Shown one piece after another: positions 34,864 through 43,904 of a stretch of DNA of 64,000 bases. Numbering within the stretch: position 1 is the first letter of the stretch; every line of letters starts with the position of its first letter. The translations under genes were made by a program, and so were the position numbers. Source of the stretch: Candidatus Latescibacterota bacterium (GTDB lineage Bacteria > Latescibacterota > UBA2968 > UBA8231); NCBI GenBank assembly GCA_022820485.1, contig JAJEFJ010000039.1, forward strand, positions 96,492 through 160,491. Direction: 5' to 3'. Under the pieces are notes generated by a model. The model worked only from the letters and a program-made list of their open reading frames with translations, was not told the origin of the DNA and searched no databases.

Positions 34864-36752
34864 TGGCCTATATCGACAATCTCTACAACAACTACTTCCT
34901 CGAATACGCCTCCTACTCCATCAGGGACCGCGCGATTCCGCACATCGACGACGGGCTCAAACCCGTCCAGCGCCGCATCCTCCACGCGCTACACAAGATC
35001 GACGATGGCAAGTTCCACAAGGTCGCCAATGTCGTAGGACAGACCATGCAGTACCACCCGCACGGCGACCAGTCTATCTACGGCGCGCTCATAGTGTTGG
35101 CCAACAAGGACCTCTTCATCGAAAAACAGGGCAATTTCGGCAACATCTACACCGGGGACGAAGCTGCCGCTGCCCGCTATATCGAGTGCCGGCTCACACC
35201 ACTGGCCAAACAGGTGCTCTTCAACAAGGCACTGATCGACTATGTCGATTCCTACGACGGTCGCAATCAGGAGCCAGTGGTTTTCCCCGCCAAAATTCCG
35301 GTGCTGTTAGCCCAAGGTGCCGAAGGCATTGCCGTCACCCTAGCGACCAAGATACTGCCGCACAATCTCATTGAACTGTTAGAAGCCCAAATCGCCTATT
35401 TGCAAGACCGCCCCTTCCAGCTCCGCCCCGATTTCCCCACCGGCGGCCTAGCTGATTTCTCCGCCTACAACGACGGCAACGGCAAGGTTTTAGTCCGCGC
35501 CAAACTCGACACCGCCGACCCCAAGCGCATCGTTATCTGCGATCTCCCCTTCGGCACCACCACCGAACAACTCATCGCCTCCATTGAAGACGCCGCGCGC
35601 AAGAATAAAATCAAGATCGGTGCCATCTCCGACTACACCGCTGAAAATGTCGAAATCGAGATCAAGCTGCCGCGCGGGACCTACACCGAGGAAATCGTGG
35701 ATGCACTCTACGCCTTCACCGACTGCGAGTTGTCGATTTCAGCCAACTTGATGCTGATCAACGAGCACAATCGCCCGCAAGTGATGAGCGCCACTGAAGT
35801 CTTGCAACACAACGTCGATCGCCTCGTCGATATCCTCAAGGCCGAGCTCCAGCTCGAAGCCGATCAACTCAACGATAGGCTCCACGCCAAGACCTTGGAA
35901 CAGATTTTTATCGAAAACCGCATCTATCAGGCCATTGAGGAGCAGACCACCACGGACCAAGTCGACTTAGCCGTGCGCACCGGGCTTTGGCCTTTTGCCC
36001 CGCAGATCAAACGCGACATCACCGACGACGATATCGAAACCCTGCTCAAGATCCCGATTCGCCGCATCTCGCGCTACGACATCAATCGCGCTGAAAAAGA
36101 GATGAAGGAAATTCGCGCCCGACTGCGCCAGATCAAGAAGCATTTGGACGACATTATCCCCTATACCATCGCCTTTCTCCAAGACCTCATCGACACATAC
36201 CGCGGCCAATTCCCGCGCCGCACCGAAATCGTGGAGATCGAAAGAGTGGATGCGCGCTCGGCTGCCAACCGCAACCTCAAGCTCCGCTACGACAAAAAGA
36301 CCGGCTATCTCGGCCACCAAATCAGCGGCACCACCCTCTGCGATGTGTCGCTCTACGACGCTGTGCTCGCCATCCGCAAGGACGGCACCTACTCGGTCGT
36401 CCACGCGCCGGACAAACTCTTCGTCGGCAAGGGTATGCTCTACTGCGGCTTGGTCGATAAAGACCTTGTTTTCACCGTCGTCTATAAGGACAAGGCCGGT
36501 GCCTCCTACATCAAACGCTGCACCATCGACAAGTTCATCTTAGGCCGCAGCTACGACCTCGTGCCCGCCGAGTGCAAGGTGCTCAAGCTGACCACCGACT
36601 CCGACAAACAGATCGCCCTCGACTACAAGCCCAAGCCGCGCCTCCGCAAGCTCAACGAAGTCTTCCCCATCAGCGAATATCCCGTGCGCGGGCTACGCGC
36701 CGGCGGCATCCGCCTGAGTACCAAAGAGTTAGAAGGCTGCAAACTACTGTAA
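34863..36752 (+). CDS. parC: DNA topoisomerase IV subunit A (short form)
   Basis: 629 residues. The breakage-reunion domain has GLKPVQRRILHAL, YHPHGDQSIYGAL and the catalytic Tyr in AARYIECRL (about residue 106), with TGDEAAAARYIE resembling Bacteroidetes ParC. The quinolone-pocket positions that are Ser and Asp in E. coli GyrA (83 and 87) are Gln and Gly here. The C-terminal domain is short, with only one or two beta-pinwheel-like units, and the protein is well below the usual 750-900 residues. The ATG overlaps the parE stop. The last 57 bp are repeated behind the downstream restriction-modification genes. Confidence 0.9.
   Translation: MAYIDNLYNNYFLEYASYSIRDRAIPHIDDGLKPVQRRILHALHKIDDGKFHKVANVVGQTMQYHPHGDQSIYGALIVLANKDLFIEKQGNFGNIYTGDEAAAARYIECRLTPLAKQVLFNKALIDYVDSYDGRNQEPVVFPAKIPVLLAQGAEGIAVTLATKILPHNLIELLEAQIAYLQDRPFQLRPDFPTGGLADFSAYNDGNGKVLVRAKLDTADPKRIVICDLPFGTTTEQLIASIEDAARKNKIKIGAISDYTAENVEIEIKLPRGTYTEEIVDALYAFTDCELSISANLMLINEHNRPQVMSATEVLQHNVDRLVDILKAELQLEADQLNDRLHAKTLEQIFIENRIYQAIEEQTTTDQVDLAVRTGLWPFAPQIKRDITDDDIETLLKIPIRRISRYDINRAEKEMKEIRARLRQIKKHLDDIIPYTIAFLQDLIDTYRGQFPRRTEIVEIERVDARSAANRNLKLRYDKKTGYLGHQISGTTLCDVSLYDAVLAIRKDGTYSVVHAPDKLFVGKGMLYCGLVDKDLVFTVVYKDKAGASYIKRCTIDKFILGRSYDLVPAECKVLKLTTDSDKQIALDYKPKPRLRKLNEVFPISEYPVRGLRAGGIRLSTKELEGCKLL
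36696..36752 (+). repeat. 3' end of parC, left copy of a 57-bp direct repeat
   Basis: The last 18 codons and stop of parC (RAGGIRLSTKELEGCKLL). A second copy is at 39730-39786. The first 30 bases are identical; the rest differs mainly at silent positions. The two copies bracket the restriction-modification genes, like the repeats flanking an integrated element. Confidence 0.85.
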
Positions 36753-36866
36753 GTTGCGTTAGCCTATTGCGCTGATTTAGATTTTCGTGCCATTAGATGT
36801 TTTTTATATTATCAGCAGTAGGCTCATTATCGACCCTACTTTTTCCTGAAAATGGAGGACTTGGCA

Positions 36867-37886
36867 ATGCCCAATCCTAAAACAGTAGAGGAACTACAGG
36901 AGAAAGCTGCAATTTATTGGCCATCTGAAATCGCCAAGCAAGAGAAGAGTTCTAGTATTATTCCGCTGCTCATTAAAACGCAAGACAGTTTTATAAGCGT
37001 ACTCCATCTTGCATCTAAAGACCCCTATGATTGGACCAAAATTTTAGACTTTGTTGAAGATCTATATCCAAACCTTTTCTTAAAACATCTTTGCATTTTA
37101 TCCGATATCGGTGGAGAAAACTTAAAACGCTTTGCAGTAGATCTTCCGAACAAATTTAAGTACGAGGATTTCAGATTTACCTTCCGTGGCAAAGATTACG
37201 ATTACAAGATGGAATCTCTCTTTTCTGGCAAGAAGTGGAGTAATCCTAGCTTGGGACTTGACGGAGAGGGTCTCCAAAAACGTTTTGACCTTACAGACGC
37301 TATTATTGACGTAAGTACCCTTATCTTATTTGGCAGTTTGTCAACGAATGACTTCTTGCCAGAAGAAGTCGAAGATAAGTGTATCATTGGTTCAATGCTC
37401 GGCGACAGGCCAAAATTGGAAAAATACATTAAAGAAAGATATATCTGGGTCAGTCGAATCACTGGAGGAGCAACGTCCAATAGGATGGGGCATCTAGCCC
37501 AAAACTATGTCAAGGAGCGTTTGGCTCAATATCTCCCAAGTTGGGATTTCTCACAAACTACGATCCCAGGAATCAGTCAAAATGCAGGTAGGACAGATAT
37601 AAAATTTGACATCGTCGGCAAAAGCCCTAGCGATAATTATTGGGGCATTGAAGTAAGCTTCCAATTTACGACAAACAGTGTAGTAGAAAGAAAAGCCAAA
37701 CTCGCCCCTGATAGACAAAGACTTCTTCGTGAAAAAGGGCATAAAATTGCGTATGTAGTTGATGGTGCCGGCAATTTTGAACGTCGATCTTTTGTGAAGG
37801 ATTTAATCGACTATAGCGACTGTATTATCAATTTCAGCGACGGCGATATTAAGCGTCTCGCACAAACCATGGAAGGAGGCAACTAA
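36867..37886 (+). CDS. Type II restriction endonuclease, probable
   Basis: 339 residues from the second ATG of the frame, which lies eight bases behind ATGGAGGA; the first ATG at 36852 has no ribosome site. The C-terminal third has a plausible PD-(D/E)xK core: GRTDIKFDIVGKS then YWGIEVSFQ, i.e. an Asp, a loop of about 20 residues and a Glu-Val-Ser strand. No specificity or named family is recognised. It is directly followed by an amino-methyltransferase gene (one base gap), the standard R-M layout. Base composition is clearly AT-richer than parC before it and rpe after it, a sign of transfer. Confidence 0.72.
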   Translation: MPNPKTVEELQEKAAIYWPSEIAKQEKSSSIIPLLIKTQDSFISVLHLASKDPYDWTKILDFVEDLYPNLFLKHLCILSDIGGENLKRFAVDLPNKFKYEDFRFTFRGKDYDYKMESLFSGKKWSNPSLGLDGEGLQKRFDLTDAIIDVSTLILFGSLSTNDFLPEEVEDKCIIGSMLGDRPKLEKYIKERYIWVSRITGGATSNRMGHLAQNYVKERLAQYLPSWDFSQTTIPGISQNAGRTDIKFDIVGKSPSDNYWGIEVSFQFTTNSVVERKAKLAPDRQRLLREKGHKIAYVVDGAGNFERRSFVKDLIDYSDCIINFSDGDIKRLAQTMEGGN

Positions 37887-37887
37887 A

Positions 37888-39642
37888 GTGGCTCACCGGA
37901 GCGAAAACTGCAGCCCTTTAGATATATCCATAAAAACACTTGTAGACATTCAGGAATTAAAGTCAACGCCACTACGCCCTAATGTATGGCTCTTTCATTT
38001 GACAACAGAGGTTGATTTTGACGATGAATGCCCGGTGGAAATTCTCACGCAAAAATTGTCTGGCTTCCTCGAAGAACTACCTGAAGAAAGCACCGTTTGT
38101 TTTTTGGCAAATTCTCGCCTCGCCTGCTACGTAATAGAAGAATTTCAAAACTGTATCAACTTCAAGCTTTGGATCGCCGTCAAACGAAAAAAAGAGATAC
38201 TGAGATCAGATGCTCTACCAGATGACCATATTGCTCTTTTGGTTTTTACCCGTTATAAAGGCTCCTTAAAGCACAACAAGACTCAAATTGCATATACCTA
38301 CTGTCCGGCTTGCGAGAAAACAACCAAGGACTACGGAGGTAAGAAGCACATTTATAGCCCCTATGGCACTCTTATGTCCGATATTTGGCGCGATATTTCT
38401 TATGATAACGACACAGAACCTGTAGCTATTCTAGAAAGATTAAAAGACCTCTTTGGACTTGAACCTTACCGCCAACTTATCTATTGCGATGCTAGGAAAC
38501 TTTTTAAGCTCTCTAACAAGAGAGCGTTTAGCCCTGTAAACGGAAGGATCAACGATCCCGGTGAGAGCCGCTTACTCAACGGCGATTGTTTAGATGTTCT
38601 CAGAACCATCCCCGAAAATTCTGTAGATTTTATCTTTGCCGATCCGCCGTATAACATCAAAAAGAAATACGATAATTGGAATGACGCCCAAGACATAAGC
38701 GACTATTTTTCGTGGTGCGACCAGTGGATCGCCGAGTCCGCTAGAGTCTTAAAACCCGGTAGGACTTTTGCAATCATAAATATTCCCCTTTGGATCGTCA
38801 GGCATTTTTCGTTTGCACGAAGTATTTTAGAATACCAAGATTGGATCGCTTGGGAAGGATTGAGCTTACCCGTCAGGCAAATTATGCCGGCCCATTACGG
38901 AATTATCTGTCTTAGTAAGGGCCGGCCCATTGAAATTGCCAATCACGAGCAAGACGCCCGTCGGGAAACATTCCAAGACTTTATGAGCCTCAAGCAATGG
39001 TATTGCGTTAGAGCCTCTTGCATCAAAAAGAGAAATGCGACCCAAATTACCGATCGACAGCCTCTTGGGAATTTATGGTGGGACATACATAGACTAAAGC
39101 ACAATTCAAAAAGAGTGGATCATCCGTGCCAACTACCTCCATCGCTGATGAAGAGGCTCATCCACACCTTTACCAGAGAAGGTGACCTTGTTTTAGACCC
39201 TTTTAACGGAGCGGGCACAACGACCTTAACCGCAGAGATACTTCGCAGAAAATTCATCGGCATTGAACTATCGGCCCAATATCACGCCATGGCCGAGCAA
39301 AGACATTTGGATCTAAAACAAGGAGAGGACCCATTCGCTAAAAACAAGGCTACTCCAAGTGCCAAAAATAGCAGAGTCTCACGACTGCAAAAAAGAAAAT
39401 ACGAAGTACCCAAGAAAACACTACAAATCGAAGTTAAAGAGCTTGCGATCAAACTGGGACGCAGGCCCGACAGAGAAGATGTCATCCAGTTTAGCAAATA
39501 TCCAATTCGCTACTTTGACGAATACTTCATCGACTGGGGCGAGGTGTGTAGTGCGGTCGGCGACAAGGGAATGACTGAAGATCCCTCTCGCTCGTTCCGC
39601 CCTGTGCCCGAGGATCGACAAATGGAACTCTCTTTTAGCTAG
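37888..39642 (+). CDS. DNA amino-methyltransferase of the restriction-modification pair
   Basis: 584 residues from a GTG behind GGAAGGAGG. It has the beta-class order of motifs: the catalytic motif FADPPYNIKKKYDNW (about residues 250-264) before the SAM motif LDPFNGAGTTTLTAEIL (about 430-446). The DPPY form suggests N6-adenine, but N4-cytosine cannot be excluded. The N-terminal about 210 residues are extra, with a CPAC pair and a DYGGKKHIYSPYG stretch that may be a zinc-binding or degenerate methyltransferase module. The C-terminal about 100 residues are basic. It should protect host DNA from the endonuclease encoded just before. AT-rich like its partner. Confidence 0.85.
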   Translation: MAHRSENCSPLDISIKTLVDIQELKSTPLRPNVWLFHLTTEVDFDDECPVEILTQKLSGFLEELPEESTVCFLANSRLACYVIEEFQNCINFKLWIAVKRKKEILRSDALPDDHIALLVFTRYKGSLKHNKTQIAYTYCPACEKTTKDYGGKKHIYSPYGTLMSDIWRDISYDNDTEPVAILERLKDLFGLEPYRQLIYCDARKLFKLSNKRAFSPVNGRINDPGESRLLNGDCLDVLRTIPENSVDFIFADPPYNIKKKYDNWNDAQDISDYFSWCDQWIAESARVLKPGRTFAIINIPLWIVRHFSFARSILEYQDWIAWEGLSLPVRQIMPAHYGIICLSKGRPIEIANHEQDARRETFQDFMSLKQWYCVRASCIKKRNATQITDRQPLGNLWWDIHRLKHNSKRVDHPCQLPPSLMKRLIHTFTREGDLVLDPFNGAGTTTLTAEILRRKFIGIELSAQYHAMAEQRHLDLKQGEDPFAKNKATPSAKNSRVSRLQKRKYEVPKKTLQIEVKELAIKLGRRPDREDVIQFSKYPIRYFDEYFIDWGEVCSAVGDKGMTEDPSRSFRPVPEDRQMELSFS

Positions 39643-39729
39643 AGTCCTAGGCATCAGAAAGAACTGTTCCTATGTACGACTCAGCACTTCGGCAACTCGA
39701 AAACCGAGATGGAATTCCTCGTCCAGCAC

Positions 39730-39786
39730 CGCGCCGGCGGCATCCGCCTGAGTACCAAAAAACTGGAAGGCTGCAAGCTCCTGTAA
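39730..39786 (+). repeat. Second copy of the parC 3' end
   Basis: 57 bp matching 36696-36752: the first 30 bases are identical, the remainder encodes the same peptide with one Glu-to-Lys change and several silent differences, including the TAA stop. It is not preceded by any parC coding sequence in frame. It probably represents the ancestral end of parC left behind the insertion, or the far end of the inserted element. Confidence 0.85.
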
Positions 39787-39819
39787 GGAGGGGTAGAGGA
39801 AACGCGAATACTGATCGCT

Positions 39820-40008
39820 ATGGACAGCCGGACAGTTTTGAGGCGACTACGTGCGGATGGTTAGGAAATAGACCGCATTCGCGGATCGCATTATCACTTG
39901 AAGCATCCTGAAAAGCGTGGCCGAGTGACCGTTCCGCATCCGCGGCGAGATATTCCGGCTGGTACCCTGCGGAGCATTGAAAAACAATCTGGGCTTAGAT
40001 TGCGATAA
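39820..40008 (+). pseudogene. hicA: hicA toxin gene with an in-frame amber stop
   Basis: 63 codons starting ATG GAC AGC CGG. The reading frame is MDSRTVLRRLRADG, then TAG (39862-39864), then EIDRIRGSHYHLKHPEKR and RVTVPHPRRDIPAGTLRSIEK. The second part is the clear HicA double-stranded-RNA-binding-like fold with the catalytic GSHYH histidine. The TAG sits where the family has a conserved Trp (TGG), so a single change explains it. It ends ten bases before hicB. Either the toxin is dead, or the amber is read through, or it is a sequencing error. Confidence 0.8.
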
Positions 40009-40018
40009 GGAGATCGCT

Positions 40019-40303
40019 ATGGAGCAAACGTACATCGGCTTGGTCCACAAGGAACCAGACAGCGACTACGGAGTGAGTTTCCCCGATCTGCCTGGCTGTA
40101 TCACGGCCGGCGGCACCCTTGAGGAGGCGAGAGAGATGGCTGCTGAGGCTCTTGCCCTTCATCTAGAGGGTATGGTCCACTCTGGCATAGATATTCCCGC
40201 GCCCAGTTCCGCCGACGCCATAGTCGCGCACCCGGACGCTGGCGGTGCCATCGCCTTACTCGTTGTCAACGCTCTAGCGGAGCAACTGGTAGCAGAAAAC
40301 TGA
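40019..40303 (+). CDS. hicB: HicB-family antitoxin
   Basis: 94 residues from the ATG behind AAGGAG. The HicB-type partial RNase-H fold is clear: TYIGLVHKEPDSDYGVSFPDLPGC, then AGGTLEEAREMAAEALALHLEG. Given here in parts, the core PDLPGCITAGGTLEEA is diagnostic. The family neutralises HicA mRNA interferase and often represses its own operon. The protein lacks a long C-terminal DNA-binding tail. The partner hicA just upstream carries an amber codon, so hicB may now be an orphan antitoxin. Confidence 0.88.
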   Translation: MEQTYIGLVHKEPDSDYGVSFPDLPGCITAGGTLEEAREMAAEALALHLEGMVHSGIDIPAPSSADAIVAHPDAGGAIALLVVNALAEQLVAEN

Positions 40304-40308
40304 CCAAC

Positions 40309-40953
40309 CTATCCAAGTCCGGCCAGCCACTCACGCATCTCACCTGGCTCTTCCTTGAACATCAGCGAGCCGGGGACGATATAATCGGCACCGGCTCGCG
40401 CGATCTGCGGCACAGTGTGGCGGCGGATCCCACCATCGGCCTCCACCACGGTCGCCAAACCGCGCCGGTCAATCTCGTCCCTAGCCCGGCGGATCCTAAC
40501 GGGTACCTGCGGGTCCATATCGGCACCCTTGATCCCGGCAGCCGTGTTCATGAGCGTCAACACATCTAGCAGCGTCCAATAGGGATCGAGTAAATCGAGA
40601 TCTTCTTCCAGCAAGAGCGAGACCCCGGCCTGAAGTCCCCTTGCCTTAATCGCCTCCAGCACGGCACCCGGGTCAGCGGTCGAGTCAAAGCAGATGATAA
40701 TGGCGTCGGCACCCGCCTCGGCAAAGGGGTCGATCCACGCAGCCGGGTCAGTGGTCATCAGGTGCATTTCAAAGGGCCGATCCGTATGCGACCGCAGTGC
40801 CGCCACCAGATCTGGGAAAAACAGCATGGTCGGCGAGTAATGGCCATCGGCCACATCGAGGTGGAAGCGCTCCGAATAGGGGGCGACGCGCTGGATATCA
40901 GCCGCGAGATTGGCCAGATCGGCCGACCACAGGGAAGTTGCGCACTTGAGCAT
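40309..40953 (-). CDS. rpe: Ribulose-phosphate 3-epimerase
   Basis: 214 residues from the ATG behind AGAGG; the frame is open 31 codons further upstream but the extra part is not family-like. It interconverts ribulose-5-phosphate and xylulose-5-phosphate. TIM-barrel motifs: SLWSADLANL at the start, HLDVADGHYSPTM (metal His and Asp), MHLMTTDP and EADGGIRRHTV with the catalytic Asp. The VLTLMNTAAGIKG stretch replaces the usual MSVxPGFGGQ, so a related sugar-phosphate epimerase is possible. It is convergent with hicB. Confidence 0.82.
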   Translation of the reverse strand: MLKCATSLWSADLANLAADIQRVAPYSERFHLDVADGHYSPTMLFFPDLVAALRSHTDRPFEMHLMTTDPAAWIDPFAEAGADAIIICFDSTADPGAVLEAIKARGLQAGVSLLLEEDLDLLDPYWTLLDVLTLMNTAAGIKGADMDPQVPVRIRRARDEIDRRGLATVVEADGGIRRHTVPQIARAGADYIVPGSLMFKEEPGEMREWLAGLG

Positions 40954-41177
40954 CGTGGACCTCTGCGAATAAACAAACGGGATGGAAGTGCCCAATATAG
41001 AGAGAGCATCATCTAGTGACCAATTTGCCTTTGTGGCAGAGGGCACTGTTATTTTTAGCCGACATCTACAGCATCCTATAGCAATCCCAAATGAGCGTGA
41101 ACTATCTATGATGACCGTTCTGCGTCCATCTGCGGATAATTTTTAGGATTGCGACATCACAGCAAGGAAAACGCCCT

Positions 41178-43001
41178 ATGACCGCTACTCCAGCAGCCAT
41201 GGACTGGGATCTGACGAGCTATTTCGCTGAATTTGATGGCCCGGCCATGCGGCAATTCAAAGATGAACTGCAAAGGGACATTGCAACGGCACGTGAACAA
41301 GCCGCCGCCCTAGCATCGCTGGCCGAGGACAATGCCGATAGTTGGGAGGCCATATTCCTCCTGACTGAGGGTCTGACCGACCGCCTCTCCCATCTAGGTT
41401 CCTACCTCGGCTGCCTCACCGCGGCGGACGCCCGCAATGAAGACTACGCCCGCGAGGAAGCCGCCTTTGCCCTGCTGGCGGCCGAGAGCGAAAAGCTCGA
41501 CGTCGAACTCCTGCGTGCGCTCAAGGACGCCTCCGACGAAATCTTTACTAAGTTTGCCCAACGGCCCGCCTTGGCCGACTGCGGCCACTTCCTCCGCCGC
41601 CAGCGCGAAGACGCGCAGCGCACCATGAGCCCGGAAAAGGAGATGCTCTCGGCCGACCTCGGCGTTGACGGCCTCCACGCTTGGGGCCGCCTCTACGACT
41701 CAATTTCCGGCAAGCTCGAATTCGACATGGCGTTTCCCGACGGCCGCACCGAGCGTCGCCCCATGTCGCAGCGCCGCGCCCTGATGGAAGACCCCGATCG
41801 CCGAGTGCGCCAAGCCGCCTTTGATGGGGGCAATCGGGCCTGGGAAAGCATGGAAGATGTCGCCGCCGCTGCGCTCAACGCCATCTCAGGGACGCGGCTG
41901 ACCCTCAACCAGCATCGCGGCGTGGACCACTTTCTCGACATCGCTCGCTTCCAAGCGTCGATCTCGCCCAAGACCCTCGACGCGATGTTCGCGGCTATCA
42001 CCGAGCAAATCGAACTGCCCCGACGCATCCTTGCCCTCAAGTCGCAACTCATAGGCACCGAGGGCGTCGCTTGGTACGATCTGGGCGCACCGTTGCCGCT
42101 GCCCGACCAAGGGCAGCTCTCTTGGGAAGAGGGCACGGACCTCGTCGTCCGCTCCTTTGCGGCAGCCTACCCACGCCTAGGCGAGTTCCTCAACCAAGTA
42201 TGCGAACGCCAATGGATCGAGCACGCGCCCCGCCCCGGCAAGCGGCCCGGAGCCTTTTGCACCGGCTCGCTGTTGACCCGCGAGTCCCGCGTCTATATGA
42301 CCTACAACGACACCCTCGGCGATGTGCTCACGCTCGCCCATGAAATCGGCCACGCCTTCCACAGCTACATCATGCGCGACGTGCGCACCTACGCCCACTT
42401 CTACCCGATGACCCTAGCCGAGTCGGCCTCCACCTTCGGCGAAATGATCCTCACCGAAGGCATTCTCGCCGACCCTTCCTTCAGCCCGGCCCAAAAGGCC
42501 AGCGCCCTCAACCAAGAGATCGGCCACGGCGCAATTTTCCTGCTCGACATCCCCGTGCGCTACCAGTTCGAGAAAAAGCTCTACGAGGAGCGCGCCGACG
42601 GCGAACTCACAGTCAGTCGCCTCAAAGAGCTGATGGTCGAAACCCAGCGCGAAGTATTTGGCGACGCGCTCGCCCAAGGAGGCGAAGACCCCTACTTCTG
42701 GGCCTCAAAACTCCACTTCTACATCACCGGCGTAACCTTCTACAACTTCCCGTACACCTTCGGCTTTCTACTCAGTCGCGGCCTATATTCAATGTTTAAA
42801 CAAGAGGGTAGCGACTTTCTTCCCCGCTACGAGGAATTCCTCCGCCTCACTGGCAGCGATACGGCCGAGGGCGTGGCTCGCCGGGCCTTGGGCCGCGACC
42901 TCGAAGACACGCAGTTCTGGACCGAGGCCATCCAGACTTTGGAAGCTCCACTGGCCGAGTTAGAAAAATTGCTACCCGAGGTTCTACCTGAGCATTCGTA
43001 A
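41178..43001 (+). CDS. M3-family oligoendopeptidase (PepF-like)
   Basis: 607 residues, the usual length for M3B peptidases. The zinc motif LAHEIGHAFHSY is near residue 387, with the third ligand in ESASTFGEMI about 25 residues downstream. It cleaves short peptides in the cytoplasm. The ATG at 41178 follows AAGGAAAACGCC. The neighbours (rpe, a small exported protein) give no functional hint. Confidence 0.92.
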   Translation: MTATPAAMDWDLTSYFAEFDGPAMRQFKDELQRDIATAREQAAALASLAEDNADSWEAIFLLTEGLTDRLSHLGSYLGCLTAADARNEDYAREEAAFALLAAESEKLDVELLRALKDASDEIFTKFAQRPALADCGHFLRRQREDAQRTMSPEKEMLSADLGVDGLHAWGRLYDSISGKLEFDMAFPDGRTERRPMSQRRALMEDPDRRVRQAAFDGGNRAWESMEDVAAAALNAISGTRLTLNQHRGVDHFLDIARFQASISPKTLDAMFAAITEQIELPRRILALKSQLIGTEGVAWYDLGAPLPLPDQGQLSWEEGTDLVVRSFAAAYPRLGEFLNQVCERQWIEHAPRPGKRPGAFCTGSLLTRESRVYMTYNDTLGDVLTLAHEIGHAFHSYIMRDVRTYAHFYPMTLAESASTFGEMILTEGILADPSFSPAQKASALNQEIGHGAIFLLDIPVRYQFEKKLYEERADGELTVSRLKELMVETQREVFGDALAQGGEDPYFWASKLHFYITGVTFYNFPYTFGFLLSRGLYSMFKQEGSDFLPRYEEFLRLTGSDTAEGVARRALGRDLEDTQFWTEAIQTLEAPLAELEKLLPEVLPEHS

Positions 43002-43052
43002 GAAGCCGGCAGACTTTTCGCGCTCCAGTCACCCGCAACCGCAAGGATCCCT

Positions 43053-43811
43053 ATGTTGCGCTTATTCCTAGTCTTCTTCTTTTGCATCGGCCTAGCCCAC
43101 GCCGCCGACAATCCCCCAGCCCCCGGCTTCGACATCGCCGGTTCCGACCCCAAGGCCATCGCCCTAGCCGACGAAGTCATGGCCGCGATGGGCGGCCGCG
43201 CCAACTGGGACGCCACGCGCTACATCACTTGGCGCTTCTTCGGTTTCCGCTTGCACGTGTGGGACAAGTGGACTGGGGACATTCGCTTTGAGCAAGACGA
43301 TCTGACGGTGCTGATGAACATCCACAGCAAAGAGGGCCGCGCCTTCGCCGCTGGAGAGGAAATCAGCGACCCCGACACGCTCGCGGCCAAACTCGACCAC
43401 GGCTACCGCGCTTGGATCAACGACTCGTACTGGCTGGTCATGCCCTACAAGCTCAAGGACACCGGCGTCACCCTGCACTATCGGGGCCTAGAAGCCACCG
43501 AGGACGGCCGGCCAGCCGAAGTGCTGGAACTCACGTTCAAAGACGTCGGCGTCACCCCGCAGAACAAATACGCGGTCTGGATCGACCAAGAATCGCGGCT
43601 AGTGACCCAATGGGCGTTCTACCGCGAGGCCGCCGACGCCGAACCGCGCTTTACCGGCCCCTGGACCAATTGGCAGCGCCACGGATCCATTTTGCTCTCC
43701 GACGGTCGCGGCGAGCGCCAGCACACCGATGTGGCGGTCTTAGACAAATTGGCGCGTAAGGTTTTCACCAGTCCGGACCCGCTGGATTGCTCTTGCCTTC
43801 TGAAAGAGTAA
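43053..43811 (+). CDS. Exported protein of unknown function (DUF6503/LolA-like)
   Basis: 252 residues. The signal peptide MLRLFLVFFFCIGLAHA ends in AHA. The mature start has ADEVMAAMGGRANWDATRYITW, a pattern seen in periplasmic LolA/LppX-like and DUF6503 proteins, followed by alternating strands and a DQESRLVTQWAFYRE segment. A lipid- or ligand-binding half-barrel is likely; the ligand is unknown. It lies 51 bp after pepF and ends before a strong bidirectional terminator. Confidence 0.6.
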   Translation: MLRLFLVFFFCIGLAHAADNPPAPGFDIAGSDPKAIALADEVMAAMGGRANWDATRYITWRFFGFRLHVWDKWTGDIRFEQDDLTVLMNIHSKEGRAFAAGEEISDPDTLAAKLDHGYRAWINDSYWLVMPYKLKDTGVTLHYRGLEATEDGRPAEVLELTFKDVGVTPQNKYAVWIDQESRLVTQWAFYREAADAEPRFTGPWTNWQRHGSILLSDGRGERQHTDVAVLDKLARKVFTSPDPLDCSCLLKE

Positions 43812-43850
43812 GCCACTGCACCGCTAGTCCGATACAGTCAACACGACAAA

Positions 43851-43881
43851 AAAAGCCGACCCAGCTATTGGGTCGGCTTTT
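43851..43881. terminator. Bidirectional intrinsic terminator
   Basis: A 13-bp perfect stem (AAAAGCCGACCCA with TGGGTCGGCTTTT) and five-base loop between two convergent genes, with A-run before and T-rich run after. It can serve both the exported protein gene and the PhyH gene. Confidence 0.88.
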
Positions 43882-43904
43882 GCTTTTGCATAGGGTGCGT
43901 CAGC

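Noticed and set aside
39672..39911. 79-codon frame between the methyltransferase and hicA
   Set aside because: It reads the duplicated parC end out of frame and has no family features; Pro/Arg-rich shadow.
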